This document shows positions 1 to 8,765 of a stretch of DNA of 58,208 bases, one piece after another. The position numbers and the translations under genes are program-made. The first letter of the stretch is position 1; every line of letters begins with the position of its first letter. The stretch lies in assembly GCA_017462015.1 (NCBI GenBank), contig JAFTRX010000081.1:1-58208 (forward strand). Direction: 5' to 3'. This DNA is from Lentisphaeria bacterium (GTDB lineage Bacteria > Verrucomicrobiota > Lentisphaeria > Victivallales > Victivallaceae). Below the pieces are notes generated by a model. That model saw only the letters and a list, made by a program, of their open reading frames with translations, was not told where the DNA came from and searched no databases.

Positions 1-120
1 GGAAGAAAATAGGATTTTGAAAAAGTGATTTTGTCAGATTTTGTTTTGCGCAAGCAAAAACGCGCGTGCGCCATGCGCCGCGCCACCAGTGACACTGCGT
101 TCAAAATGGTTTGTCGCGAC

Positions 121-247
121 CGGCGGATGGATCGTGGCGCAAGGTTGGGGGTAAATCAAGGCGAAGCTGAAGGAGTGGACTTCCGTCCTCGACTGAAGCT
201 GAGTCCGCAGATTTGCCCCCAAGATTGCCCGCGAGGCGCCGCCGCAG
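121..247 (+). repeat. Dispersed long-hairpin element, copy 1
   Basis: GC-rich intergenic element that begins CGGCGGATGGATCG and ends GAGGCGCCGCCGCAGG. The ends pair (CGGCGG with CCGCCG), and 147-157 (GGGGGTAAATC) pairs with 210-220 (GATTTGCCCCC), so the whole element can fold into one long imperfect hairpin with a variable tip. Related copies lie at about 2189-2316 and 7267-7439 in the same orientation. This copy lies immediately beyond the 3' end of fhs. Its function is unknown; a structured RNA or a MITE-like element are both possible. Confidence 0.7.
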
Positions 248-288
248 GTCGTTTCTTATGGGAAAGCTGTGTTGAAAAACGAGAGCTT

Positions 289-1905
289 TTAAAACAATCC
301 GACCGTCTCGCCGTGTTCCAGTTTGATCGCTTCGGCGTTGGGAACTTTCGGCAATCCGGGCATGGTTATGATGTCGCCGAGGTAGGCAACGATAAAGCCG
401 CTGCCGCTTTTGACTTCAATATCACGCACGTTGATGGAGAAGTTTTCCGGAACGTTCAACAGTTTCGGGTTGTCGGAAAAAGAGTACTGGGTCTTTGCTA
501 CGCAAATGGGATATTCTGCATATTCCGGGGCGAGTGCTGCCAGTTTCTTTGCCGCCGCAGCGGAAAACACTGCACCATCAGCACCGTAACACTTGCGGGC
601 GATCGCATTGATCTTGTCTTTTGCTGAATCACTTGCCGCATAGAGGTAAGTGAGCGTGGAGGCTTTTTCCGCTTCTGCAACCACTTTTTCGGCAAGTTCC
701 ACACATCCATCTCCGCCATTGACGAAACCGGTCGATGCCGAGCAGGTCATACCGTTTTCGGCGCACAGGGCACGGAACAGAGCTATCTCTTCTTCCGTGT
801 CGTTGGCAAAGCGGTTCAAGTTGACGACAACGTTGAGACCGAACTTTTTGTGAAGATTGTCGAAATGTTTTTTGACGTTGGCAAATCCGCTGCGGATATC
901 ACCGTCACCGTGGAGTTTCATCGCTTTGATGGTGGCGACCAGTACCGCGCAAGCCGGGGAAAATCCTGCTTTGCGGCACTTGATGTCGAGGAACTTTTCC
1001 GCGCCGAGGTCACTGCCGAAACCGGCTTCGGTGACAACGTAATCAGCAAGGCGCATGGCAGTGTCGGTAGCTTGAACCGAGTTGCAGCCGTGGGCAATGT
1101 TGGCAAACGGTCCGCCGTGGATGATCGCCGGAGTGCCTTCGAGGGTTTGCACCAGATTGGGACGGAACGCCCCTTTCAAAAGAACGGTCATGGCGCCCTG
1201 AGCTTTCAAATCGCGTGCTTTGACTTCGCGTTTGTCATAAGTATTGGCGACCGTGATATTTCCGAGACGGTTTTCAAGATCTTCCAGAGTTGTTGCCAGA
1301 CAGAATATTGCCATGACTTCGGATGCGACTGTGATGCAGAATTGATCTTCTCTGACCACACCGTTGCTTTTGCCGCCCATGCCGATGACCACATGGCGCA
1401 AGGCGCGGTCATTCATATCAAGACAGCGTTTGAAAGTTATCGTGCGCGGGTCAATGCCGAGGGTGTTGCCCTGTTGCAAATGGTTGTCGATCAGCGCACA
1501 AAGGAGATTGTTGGCGCTGGTGATGGCGTGGAAATCCCCGGTAAAGTGCAAGTTTATATCCTCCATCGGGACGACCTGTGAATAACCGCCGCCGGTGGCG
1601 CCGCCTTTCATGCCGAAAACCGGTCCGAGAGATGGTTCGCGCAAGGCGAGGATGGATTTTTTACCGATTTTGCGCAAGCCGTCCGCCAAACCGATGGAGA
1701 TGGTGGTTTTTCCATCGCCCTGTTTGGTGGGAGTCATGGCGGTGACCAATATCAACTTTGCTTTGCGCGGAGTTGTTACAGCAGAAAGTTTGGCTTTGTA
1801 TTTACCGTAGAGTTCAAAATCATCTTCAGTCAAGCCGAGGTCGGCGGCAACGGCCGAGATGTGGCGGACAACAGTATTTCTGGCGATTTCAATGTCGCTG
1901 AGCAT
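289..1905 (-). CDS. fhs: Formate--tetrahydrofolate ligase
   Basis: ATP-dependent ligase making 10-formyl-tetrahydrofolate from formate and THF in cytoplasmic one-carbon metabolism. The 538-aa protein is close to the usual family length of about 555. It shows the P-loop TPTKQGDGKTT near residue 60, the conserved REPSLGPVFGMKGGATGGG stretch, and the HAITSANNLL and TEAGFGSDLGAEKF blocks typical of FTHFS. An upstream in-frame ATG at 1917 is rejected because it overlaps the Shine-Dalgarno (GAGGA, 6 nt before the ATG at 1905), and family members start with a SDIEIA-like sequence. It is a single gene with its own promoter at 1947-1974. Whether it serves acetogenesis-type or purine/serine C1 flow cannot be told from this window. 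Confidence 0.96.
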   Translation of the reverse strand: MLSDIEIARNTVVRHISAVAADLGLTEDDFELYGKYKAKLSAVTTPRKAKLILVTAMTPTKQGDGKTTISIGLADGLRKIGKKSILALREPSLGPVFGMKGGATGGGYSQVVPMEDINLHFTGDFHAITSANNLLCALIDNHLQQGNTLGIDPRTITFKRCLDMNDRALRHVVIGMGGKSNGVVREDQFCITVASEVMAIFCLATTLEDLENRLGNITVANTYDKREVKARDLKAQGAMTVLLKGAFRPNLVQTLEGTPAIIHGGPFANIAHGCNSVQATDTAMRLADYVVTEAGFGSDLGAEKFLDIKCRKAGFSPACAVLVATIKAMKLHGDGDIRSGFANVKKHFDNLHKKFGLNVVVNLNRFANDTEEEIALFRALCAENGMTCSASTGFVNGGDGCVELAEKVVAEAEKASTLTYLYAASDSAKDKINAIARKCYGADGAVFSAAAAKKLAALAPEYAEYPICVAKTQYSFSDNPKLLNVPENFSINVRDIEVKSGSGFIVAYLGDIITMPGLPKVPNAEAIKLEHGETVGLF

Positions 1906-1946
1906 TTTATTCCTCATTGGTTGGGTGTATAAGTATTATTTTCCCT

Positions 1947-1974
1947 AATATAATGCAATACGGCATTATTGCAA
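1947..1974 (-). promoter_or_regulatory. Putative sigma70-type promoter of fhs
   Basis: On the minus strand TTGCAA (1974-1969), a 16-bp spacer and TATATT (1952-1947). The same architecture recurs before several other genes in this host region. The -10 box lies about 42 bases upstream of the fhs start codon. Confidence 0.6.
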
Positions 1975-2070
1975 GCTGAAATTTAAAATATCTTATACAT
2001 AATATCCTGCATTGTACATTTGAAAAGCTGTATATGGGTGCTATATTAAAGCAGAATCGTCAATAATAGG

Positions 2071-2316
2071 TAATGTCCCGAATTTTGTGAAACGCGTATG
2101 ACCGAACTTGCGCACTAAATATTATGGTGCAAAAGTATACTGCAGGAGAGTGCTGTTTTGTCAAACAATAAAACGGCTTGTTCGCGACCGGCGGATGGAT
2201 CGTGCGGCAAGGTTGTGGGTAAATCAAGGTGACAACGAAGGAGTGTACGACTGTACTCGACTGAGTTGGCATCCGCAGATTTGCCCGCAAGATTGCCCGC
2301 GAGGCGCCGCCGCAGG
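2071..2316 (+). repeat. Dispersed long-hairpin element, copy 2, with 5' leader
   Basis: The core at 2189-2316 is closely related to 121-247. Arms 2215-2225 (GTGGGTAAATC) and 2278-2288 (GATTTGCCCGC) pair fully, counting two G-U pairs. Relative to copy 1, both sides of one pair have changed (G-C to U-G), which supports a folded RNA or hairpin. A 23-base leader at 2071-2093 is shared with copy 3 (7188-7210) with one mismatch. The element fills the gap between fhs and the acetyltransferase gene. Confidence 0.7.
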
Positions 2317-2359
2317 TACAAAAAACTGGACAATCAACATGCTTTTGAAAGGATGTAAA

Positions 2360-3004
2360 ATGGAAAAACCTGTACTTTGCAAACCCGTTCCCGGCGGAAT
2401 GACCGAACAGGAAAAAGCCGAAGCCGGATTGCTTTACAACCCCAACCGCACCTCGGAGATGGCGGCGTACCGCTTCAAAATTCAGGATGCTATCCATGAA
2501 TACAACCAGTTCCGCCCCTCGCAGGTGCAGGAACGGCGGGATTTTCTGGCAAATATCTTTGGCAAAATCGGAAAAAACTGCAACATTCTTCCGCCCTTTA
2601 AATGTGATTACGGCTTCCGTATCGAAGTCGGAGAAAACTTCTTTGCCAACTACAATTTTATCGTACTGGACGGCAACTACTGCCGGTTCGGGGATAATGT
2701 CTGGATCGCTCCCAATGTGTCGATTCTTGCTGCCGGTCATCCGCTGGATATGCAGGATCGCATCGACGGCTGGGAATACGCATTTCCCGTGACCGTCGGA
2801 AACAACGTCTGGATCGGCGGTTCTGTGACTATTCTCGGCGGTGTGACCATCGGAGATAATGCGGTTGTCGCCGCAGGTTCTGTCGTTATCCGGGATGTTC
2901 CGGCGGATACGCTGGTCGCCGGAAATCCGGCTCGGGTCATTCGTAAAATCACCGCTGAAGATCGCAAAAAATATCAGTGGGCGGAACAGGACAAGAAGGA
3001 TTGA
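2360..3004 (+). CDS. Maltose/galactoside O-acetyltransferase-like, left-handed beta-helix
   Basis: CoA-dependent sugar O-acetyltransferase of the LacA/Maa/NodL family, cytoplasmic, 214 aa. The N-terminus carries the Mac motif (MTEQEKAEAGLLYNPN). The second half shows hexapeptide repeats (VTVGNNVWIGGSVTILGGV, TIGDNAVVAAGSVV). The expected catalytic His is in ILAAGHPLD, and the C-terminus has the typical VAGNPARVIRKI. The ATG at 2360 is chosen because AAAGGA precedes it by 7-8 nt; the longer open frame upstream runs through the repeat element. The substrate is not determined by sequence. It is probably followed in the same transcript by the zinc-ribbon gene 27 bp downstream. Confidence 0.9.
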   Translation: MEKPVLCKPVPGGMTEQEKAEAGLLYNPNRTSEMAAYRFKIQDAIHEYNQFRPSQVQERRDFLANIFGKIGKNCNILPPFKCDYGFRIEVGENFFANYNFIVLDGNYCRFGDNVWIAPNVSILAAGHPLDMQDRIDGWEYAFPVTVGNNVWIGGSVTILGGVTIGDNAVVAAGSVVIRDVPADTLVAGNPARVIRKITAEDRKKYQWAEQDKKD

Positions 3005-3031
3005 TTGAAACAAGGCAAGTGGAGGTAGGCA

Positions 3032-3481
3032 ATGAGCTTTATTTACTATTGCATCCATTGTTCTCAAAAAATCGATGTTGACGACAGTTTGGAAAACCGG
3101 GCGGCGGTTTGTCCTACCTGTCAAAAATCAATTTTTTTGATAAAAACTGTGCAGGGCAACGATGCCGGAGGATGTGAGTTGCCGCAGTTAAAGAAAAAGC
3201 TTCCTCCACTTCCAGCGCCCAAGGTTCCGGAGACACCGGAGCTGGCTGCTTTCAGCCGTGGGACGAGTCCGGTGTCGAACAGACATGTTCCTGTTGAAAA
3301 TATTAAAGAGTATAAAATATTGCAGGAATCGTTGCCGGATTATTTCACCATGCATGGCAGGACGAATTTGGAAAAAGAACTCAATAAACTTGCCGGGCAG
3401 GGGTGGCGGGTGATCTCTTCGATGCAGATCGGCGACCCGCTGCTTGGAGCTATGGTGTTTGTATTGGAACGCGACAGGTAA
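3032..3481 (+). CDS. Zinc-ribbon protein with DUF4177-like C-terminus
   Basis: 149 aa. The N-terminus has two CxxC pairs (YCIHCSQ and VCPTCQK) forming a single zinc ribbon of the kind that starts many planctomycete/lentisphaeran regulators. A proline-rich linker follows. The C-terminal 55 residues, including LEKELNKLAGQGWRVISS and MVFVLERDR, match the pattern of DUF4177, a small alpha/beta domain of unknown role. It follows the acetyltransferase by 27 bp with SD GGAGG. Its function is unknown; a nucleic-acid or protein-binding role is only a guess from the ribbon. Confidence 0.75.
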   Translation: MSFIYYCIHCSQKIDVDDSLENRAAVCPTCQKSIFLIKTVQGNDAGGCELPQLKKKLPPLPAPKVPETPELAAFSRGTSPVSNRHVPVENIKEYKILQESLPDYFTMHGRTNLEKELNKLAGQGWRVISSMQIGDPLLGAMVFVLERDR

Positions 3482-3538
3482 TTACCGCCGGTCGCGTTCA
3501 TAGCAGCTTTGAATGCATTTTTTAACTGGCTCGCTGAA

Positions 3539-4705
3539 TCAGCGCAACGCTTTCAACAGCAATTCGGGCGTGATGTCTTCGTTGTTTTTGACCTTGATTG
3601 CTTTGGAGTCATCCTGGAGGGCGTTGACGGCACGTCCGGCAATGATGACTCTGCCGCCGCGGCTGATAAAGTATTCCATCTCTTTGCGGAGAAAATCGTT
3701 GTTAACCAGACCGCGGCAGATTTTTGCATTGGCATCCGGCAGAACCAGCACGTCGATGTGCCGGAGTTCCCCTCTGCGAATGACCTGTTCGGAGAAGAAT
3801 ATGATGTCAAGCTGCGGGTGTTTGTAAAGGCGGAGCATCGCTTCGAGATCGTCGATGGTATCTCTGCCGCTGCAAAAATATCCGACCCGGTAGGGGTGAA
3901 AGTTTTTCTTCGGCATCACCGGGAAGGTTTTGACTCCGGTGACGGCGTAGAGGCATCCCATGGCGATGTCGCGCGTGGAACTCCAGTTTTCCGGGTGGAA
4001 ACTGGTGGCAATGACCTTGCCTTTGCCGTACTGACCATAAATAATCGCTCCCTGATCGAAGAAGTTTCCTTCCGGCTTGCCGATATAACTGACGGTGTTT
4101 TTGTAGACGGCAAGGATCTCGCCGGTACTGATCTGATGGACTTTCTTGCCTCGCATCGGAATGGGACCTCCGGCGTAATTGACCAGAACCCGACCGGGTT
4201 TGACACCGAGGATTTTGGCGCCATCAGCGTTGATATCCACGGTCAACGTTGCCCAGTGTCCACCGGAATGCGGACGGCGGCGGAAAGGGAGAAGTCTCAA
4301 GCGGTTGTTGTTGTTGAGGACGTTGGCAAGACCGGCACAACTGCCGATGTAAGCTCCGCCGTTTTCGATGAATTTGTGAACGGCGTCAACGCCGCTTTTT
4401 TGCAAAGATTTATATTGAGTACCGGGGTAACCGCCGGGCATCAGGAATACATCCATTTGAGATAATTTGCCAGCCCGGACATCTTTGCCCAGAACGAAGT
4501 GCAAATTTACATCCGGTGAAAACTCCATCAGCTTTGCCCAGTCAAACACGCCGATACCGCTGGAACCGTTGTCAACGAAAAGGGCGACATTAACTTTTTT
4601 TTGGAGGGCAGGGGACGTTTTGTCCGTTGAAACGGCAACTGTACTGCAGCCGCAAACGAAAATTGCCGCAATGGCGATTCCGAGGAAATAAGCGATCTTC
4701 TTCAT
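3539..4705 (-). CDS. BPL_N-type amidotransferase-like lipoprotein
   Basis: 388 aa with a signal sequence and lipobox (VCGC, Cys20), so probably a membrane-anchored periplasmic lipoprotein. Residues about 38-250 resemble the biotin-protein-ligase N-terminal (BPL_N) class I glutamine-amidotransferase-like fold. The nucleophile elbow GSCAGL, the oxyanion-region PGGYPG and a distal HPE (SFHPENW) are all present, so a catalytic triad is plausible. Residues 265-388 form a second Rossmann-like, ThuA-like segment (VLVLPDANAK, ISRGGRVIIAG). It lies 13 bp downstream of the phosphoesterase gene on the same strand and shares its promoter. Substrate unknown. Confidence 0.75.
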   Translation of the reverse strand: MKKIAYFLGIAIAAIFVCGCSTVAVSTDKTSPALQKKVNVALFVDNGSSGIGVFDWAKLMEFSPDVNLHFVLGKDVRAGKLSQMDVFLMPGGYPGTQYKSLQKSGVDAVHKFIENGGAYIGSCAGLANVLNNNNRLRLLPFRRRPHSGGHWATLTVDINADGAKILGVKPGRVLVNYAGGPIPMRGKKVHQISTGEILAVYKNTVSYIGKPEGNFFDQGAIIYGQYGKGKVIATSFHPENWSSTRDIAMGCLYAVTGVKTFPVMPKKNFHPYRVGYFCSGRDTIDDLEAMLRLYKHPQLDIIFFSEQVIRRGELRHIDVLVLPDANAKICRGLVNNDFLRKEMEYFISRGGRVIIAGRAVNALQDDSKAIKVKNNEDITPELLLKALR

Positions 4706-4718
4706 AAAATCATTCTCT

Positions 4719-5888
4719 TTATTTAACTTTTTTTACAGCGGCAGGTTTGCCGGAGGGGGTGTTGTAAATTTCGGCGTCGATCCCTTTGCTTCCCACTTTG
4801 AGGATGACAAAGCCGGTGGCATTCCGGTAACTTTCAAAATTTTCGATTTTCAAGGTCTTCATGTGGTCAAGCGGAACTTTTGCGCGCGGCCGCTTCAAGG
4901 TCTGAGGAGATACCAGTTTCAGCAAAGAGTCGAAATCCTTGCAGTGGTAATCAAAAGGTTTGCCGGTGTTCCAGGCGTAACCGATACTGCTGGCAACCAC
5001 CTGGGTGATACTGCCTTTGCCATTGCTGACCTTCATCAGAGAGGGCAAATGGGTGTGCGCGGCAAGGATAACTGTGTTGTGCTGGAAGAGAAGATTGATG
5101 ACGTCTTTCCTCCGGGGCAGGAGCCAACCGGGATCTTTGGGAGTGCAGGGGAATACCGGCAAATGAGTGATGAAAAAGACGTAACGGTTTTTGGGGAACT
5201 TTTTCAGCGTATTGCGGAGGAAGTTTACCGAAGCGGAAGCTTTGATAAGACCATCGTAAAAGATGTAGAGGTCTTCGCCGTGACGAAACGCGAAATTACC
5301 TCCGGCGTTGGGGAGGTAAATGTTGCTGTTTTTCTCCGGATCGCTCCAGTTTTTGGAAAGTTCTTTTTTGATTACCGGCAGAAAGGTGTTGGCATAGGTG
5401 GGGTTGTCCCAACCGGTGGCGATTTTTACGCTCTCTTTGCCGTTTTTGCCTTTTACCATGACAACGGTCTCTTTACCGTCTTTACCTTTGACGATTTTGG
5501 GACCGTGGACCTTTACATCGTGGTTGCCTTTGGCGAAGAGCAGTGCATGATTGGGATAATACGACTTGACCGTATTGAAAGAGTCCAGAAGCATCTGGGC
5601 ACGCCGGTCTTTCAAAGCGAGATAACCTTGCGTGAAGTCGCCGAGCTGAACGACAAAGGGAACATCTTTTCCCAGTTGAGCTGCCGATGCGTTGAAAAGA
5701 GAGGGCATGGCTTTTTGCCACATATTGGCATATTGTGGTGAGTAACGGGTGCGGTATTTTACCCCCGGTACACCGTGATATTTGGCATGTTCAAAGTGGA
5801 TGTCTCCCAAAACCAGTACCCGGTAGTCTGCAGCGGCAAACAGCACCGCCGAAAATGCGAGTATTACAGCGACAAAAAGTTTTTTCAT
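4719..5888 (-). CDS. Secreted calcineurin-like metallophosphoesterase
   Basis: 389 aa beginning MKKLFVAVILAFSAVLFAAA, a Sec signal peptide, so periplasmic or surface. Metallophosphoesterase blocks are in order: GDIHFEH, QLGDFTQG, KGNHDVK, ITHLPVF and LAAHTHLPS (dimetal-binding His and Asp). The ATG at 5888 is preferred over an upstream in-frame ATG at 5933 because GAGGGA lies 8 nt before it and the signal peptide begins there. It is first in a two-gene operon with the BPL_N lipoprotein. The substrate, whether phosphate ester or nucleotide, cannot be predicted. Confidence 0.85.
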   Translation of the reverse strand: MKKLFVAVILAFSAVLFAAADYRVLVLGDIHFEHAKYHGVPGVKYRTRYSPQYANMWQKAMPSLFNASAAQLGKDVPFVVQLGDFTQGYLALKDRRAQMLLDSFNTVKSYYPNHALLFAKGNHDVKVHGPKIVKGKDGKETVVMVKGKNGKESVKIATGWDNPTYANTFLPVIKKELSKNWSDPEKNSNIYLPNAGGNFAFRHGEDLYIFYDGLIKASASVNFLRNTLKKFPKNRYVFFITHLPVFPCTPKDPGWLLPRRKDVINLLFQHNTVILAAHTHLPSLMKVSNGKGSITQVVASSIGYAWNTGKPFDYHCKDFDSLLKLVSPQTLKRPRAKVPLDHMKTLKIENFESYRNATGFVILKVGSKGIDAEIYNTPSGKPAAVKKVK

Positions 5889-5921
5889 GGTCTTTCCCTC
5901 AAAATTTGGATTGATTTGTAT

Positions 5922-5949
5922 AATATAGTACATATATTATTTTTTGCAA
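5922..5949 (-). promoter_or_regulatory. Putative promoter of phosphoesterase operon
   Basis: On the minus strand TTGCAA (5949-5944), 16-bp spacer, TATATT (5927-5922). Identical in both hexamers and spacing to the fhs promoter. Confidence 0.6.
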
Positions 5950-5967
5950 GCAGTTTATGCCGGATGA

Positions 5968-5995
5968 TTGCATTTCCGGAGCAGTGGTGTATATT
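5968..5995 (+). promoter_or_regulatory. Putative promoter of cytidine deaminase/AraC operon
   Basis: TTGCAT (5968-5973), 16-bp spacer, TATATT (5990-5995). It is divergent from the phosphoesterase promoter at 5922-5949. Confidence 0.55.
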
Positions 5996-6029
5996 ATCTT
6001 TAGAAAATTTTCTCTGAAAAGGAACAGTT

Positions 6030-6446
6030 ATGAGTGAATACGAAATCTGGAAAACTCTTTATGAACGCGCCAATGCGGTGCGGAAAGGACGCAAACTTTC
6101 CCCGTTGATGGAAGTCGGCAGTGTCGGCGCTGCAGTTTTAAGCACCAGCGGCAATATTTACACCGGAATTTGTATCGACACAGCCTGCGGGATGGGAATG
6201 TGTGCCGAGCGCAGCGCGATTGCCAATATGCTGACCTGCGGTGAAAGCAAAATCAGCAAGGTCGCCGCCGTAATGCCGGACGGTTCCTCCGGTACTCCCT
6301 GCGGAGTGTGCCGGGAGTTCATGATGCAGCTGGGCAAAGACAGCGGCAGCATTGAAATACTCCTTTCTCTTGAACCATTGGCAACGGTGAAACTGAAAGA
6401 GGTCATGCCCGATTGGTGGGGACAGCGTTATCAGGAAGACGAGTGA
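6030..6446 (+). CDS. Cytidine deaminase-family protein
   Basis: 138 aa, the length of a homotetrameric cytidine or blasticidin-S deaminase. It has the zinc signature: CAERSAIANM (Cys ligand plus catalytic Glu) and PCGVCREFM (the two other Cys ligands). A GAAVLSTSGNIYTGI segment fits the substrate-binding strand. It probably deaminates a free nucleoside in pyrimidine salvage. The divergent C-terminus (MPDWWGQRYQ) leaves open a specialised substrate. It precedes the AraC gene by 4 bp, so the two are likely co-transcribed from the promoter at 5968. Confidence 0.85.
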   Translation: MSEYEIWKTLYERANAVRKGRKLSPLMEVGSVGAAVLSTSGNIYTGICIDTACGMGMCAERSAIANMLTCGESKISKVAAVMPDGSSGTPCGVCREFMMQLGKDSGSIEILLSLEPLATVKLKEVMPDWWGQRYQEDE

Positions 6447-6450
6447 AGCG

Positions 6451-7182
6451 ATGGCAAAGTTTCTTCATATCGGCAGGGTGAGTTCTTCTCCCGGATGGCA
6501 CAACCGTTTTTATACGCACCCGTTTCACGAATTGGTGATCGTTGCCAGCGGAGGGATGCATGTGTCCGGGAAAGATCAGCACTTTAAACTTTCCAGCGGT
6601 GATGCCCTGCTTTACCCCGCCGGAGTGTATCATTGTGAGCAAAGCGATGATACTTTTCCGGTGGAGAGTTATTTTATTGTCTTTGAGGATGAAAAAATTC
6701 CGGCAGAGAAGATCATTCCGGCAAAACATCCGCTTGCAGTTTTGCGCTCAATGGCTTCGACACTTTATGAATTCAACAGCCGGAGCGGAGGTTCGGTCTC
6801 TTTTGCCGATGAGTATGTTGACCTTATGTTGAAAGTGTTTTTCTTTGCTCCCCGGCAGGAGAAAACGTCGTGGGTAAATGAGGTCGATGATTTTATGTCG
6901 CGCCACCTTGATTTGGATATTTCTCTGGATGAACTTGCCGCTTTTGCCGGAAAGAGCAAATATTTGTTTCTCCGGCAGTATGCACTGTCTGCCGGAATAA
7001 CCCCCATCCGCAAGTTGTGGAAACTGCGCTGTGAAACGGCGTTGGAATTGCTGAAGTATACCGACTTTACCATCAAAGAAATCGCTGTCCGTACCGGGTT
7101 TTCCGATGCCGGACACTTTTCCCGGCGCATAAAATCGTTTTGCGGAAAAACCCCCTCGGAAGTTCGCAATGAAATCAAATAA
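6451..7182 (+). CDS. AraC-family transcriptional regulator
   Basis: 243 aa. A cupin-like sensor domain lies at about 20-110 (HELVIVASGGMHV, LSSGDALLYPAGVYH). It is followed by the two helix-turn-helix units of the AraC family (LDELAAFAGKSKYLFLRQY and IKEIAVRTGFSDAGHFSRRI). It would bind DNA as an activator or repressor in response to a small ligand, often a sugar in such cupin-AraC proteins. It is in one transcript with the deaminase gene. Its targets are not evident here. A dispersed repeat element follows directly. Confidence 0.9.
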   Translation: MAKFLHIGRVSSSPGWHNRFYTHPFHELVIVASGGMHVSGKDQHFKLSSGDALLYPAGVYHCEQSDDTFPVESYFIVFEDEKIPAEKIIPAKHPLAVLRSMASTLYEFNSRSGGSVSFADEYVDLMLKVFFFAPRQEKTSWVNEVDDFMSRHLDLDISLDELAAFAGKSKYLFLRQYALSAGITPIRKLWKLRCETALELLKYTDFTIKEIAVRTGFSDAGHFSRRIKSFCGKTPSEVRNEIK

Positions 7183-7187
7183 AAAGT

Positions 7188-7439
7188 TAATGTCCCAAAT
7201 TTTGTGAAACTGAATATTCTCTGAAAGAAATGTGATTTGTCAAGAATAAAAACAGTCGTTTGCAATCGGCGGATGGATCGTGCGGCAAGGTTGCAGGCCT
7301 ATCAAGGCGAAGCTGAAGGACCCGTCTCCGCTGAAGCTCCGCCGTGGCAAGGTGTGAAGATGCTTGTCGCGGCGTAATGTAATGAAGCCGGAAGTCCGCA
7401 GATTTGCCGGTAAGAAGCGCCCACGAGGCGCCGCCGCAG
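7188..7439 (+). repeat. Dispersed long-hairpin element, copy 3
   Basis: Leader 7188-7210 matches 2071-2093 (22 of 23 bases). The core at 7267-7439 begins CGGCGGATGGATCG and ends GGCGCCGCCGCAG like the other copies, but carries a longer internal hairpin region (about 173 bp against 127). It lies between the AraC and aminotransferase genes. Confidence 0.7.
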
Positions 7440-7513
7440 TTTAGATTTCTCACAAAAAATGAGGCAACACCAATAAAAAAGCAATTTCAGACAAAAAATG
7501 CAATTGAGGACTA

Positions 7514-7541
7514 TTGCTTTTTTTACTTGATGCTCTATATT
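7514..7541 (+). promoter_or_regulatory. Putative promoter of aminotransferase operon
   Basis: TTGCTT (7514-7519), 16-bp spacer, TATATT (7536-7541), 48 bp upstream of the start codon. Same architecture as the other host promoters in this window. Confidence 0.55.
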
Positions 7542-7588
7542 ACACAGCAAACACCGGTAAATCACAACCAAAATTTGAGGAACTGACA

Positions 7589-8755
7589 ATGAAACTTTCC
7601 GCAAGAGCTATGAACCTTACTCCCTCCGAACCGCGCAAAATTTACGAAGAGGCGCGCAAATATTCTGATGTTATCGACTTGACCTTGGGAGACCCCGATC
7701 TGATGCCGCCGGAAAACATCCGCCTTGCCGCCTGCCGTTCCACTATGGAAGGATTGACCCGGTACAGCGCTAATGCCGGTTTGCTGGAGTTGCGGGAGAA
7801 AATCGCGGAAGAGTCCACCCGGGAATATGGTATGACCTTTGACCCGGAAGCGAATGTTATCGTGACCGCAGGAGCGATGGAGGCGGCGTATTTGAGCTTG
7901 TGGAGTTTGCTTGATCCGGGTGATGAAGTGATAATAACGGCTCCTTTCTGGATCAATTATAAAGAGGTCGTTCAATCGTTTGGTGCAGTTCCGTTTTTTG
8001 TTGAAACGCGTGAAGCTGATGGTTTTGTCGTATCTCCGGAGGAGATCGAAAAGAAAATCACTGATAAAACCAAATTGCTGGTTCTCAATTCCCCTTCCAA
8101 CCCCACCGGTGCAGTCATTCCGGAAGATGTCCTTGCCCGCATCGCTGAAATTGCCATCCGGCACGATATCACCGTTATTTCCGATGAGATTTACAGCCAT
8201 CTGGTTTATGACGGGAAAAAGTGCAGCAGTATTCTTTCCTGTCCCGGCATGAGAGAACGCACCATCGTGATCAACGGTTTTTCCAAGCGTTTTGCCATGA
8301 CCGGTTACCGTGTCGGCTGGGCGCTGGCGCCAAAGGAGGTGGTGACGGTGATGACCCAGATGACGGAAAATATCGTTGCCTGCGCTCCGCTGCCGTCGCA
8401 ATATGCCGCCATTGAGGCGCTCTCCTCGGCCGGTACGGAAAATTATATCCGGGATGAGTTTGAAAAGCGCCGGAACTGTGTGCTGGAGGAACTCGCCGGG
8501 ATCGAAGAAATTTCCTGCACCGGGATACCGGGAACATTTTATGCCTTTCTCAATGTTGCTAAAAGCGGCATGTCCGGCAAGGAGTTCGCCTTGTCGCTTC
8601 TTGAACGCAAGCATGTGGCTCTGATCTACGGCAGTGCTTACGGCGGGGATGCATACAAAGATTACGTCCGTATCGCCTTTACCATGGAGTGTGATACGTT
8701 GCGCGAAGCGTTCCGGCGCATCCGGGAATTTTTGGCTGAAAACAAGCAGAAATAA
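7589..8755 (+). CDS. Class I/II PLP-dependent aminotransferase
   Basis: 388-aa fold-type I aminotransferase. It shows NSPSNPTGAV, SDEIYSHLVYDG (PLP-binding Asp and Tyr) and INGFSKRFAMTGYRVG with the Schiff-base Lys, plus the C-terminal VRIAF arginine that binds the substrate carboxylate. This is the aspartate/aromatic aminotransferase (AspC/PatA-like) subgroup. The ATG at 7589 follows GAGGA by 7 nt; an earlier in-frame ATG at 7514 overlaps the promoter and is rejected. The M20 amidohydrolase starts 10 bp downstream. The pair suggests release of an amino acid from an N-acyl form followed by transamination, an inference from gene order. Confidence 0.92.
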   Translation: MKLSARAMNLTPSEPRKIYEEARKYSDVIDLTLGDPDLMPPENIRLAACRSTMEGLTRYSANAGLLELREKIAEESTREYGMTFDPEANVIVTAGAMEAAYLSLWSLLDPGDEVIITAPFWINYKEVVQSFGAVPFFVETREADGFVVSPEEIEKKITDKTKLLVLNSPSNPTGAVIPEDVLARIAEIAIRHDITVISDEIYSHLVYDGKKCSSILSCPGMRERTIVINGFSKRFAMTGYRVGWALAPKEVVTVMTQMTENIVACAPLPSQYAAIEALSSAGTENYIRDEFEKRRNCVLEELAGIEEISCTGIPGTFYAFLNVAKSGMSGKEFALSLLERKHVALIYGSAYGGDAYKDYVRIAFTMECDTLREAFRRIREFLAENKQK

Positions 8756-8765
8756 TGTGTGTATC

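Noticed and set aside
2060-3124. Long open frame antisense to the acetyltransferase gene
   Set aside because: It lies opposite a clear LbH acetyltransferase and crosses a repeat element; no SD and no domain pattern.
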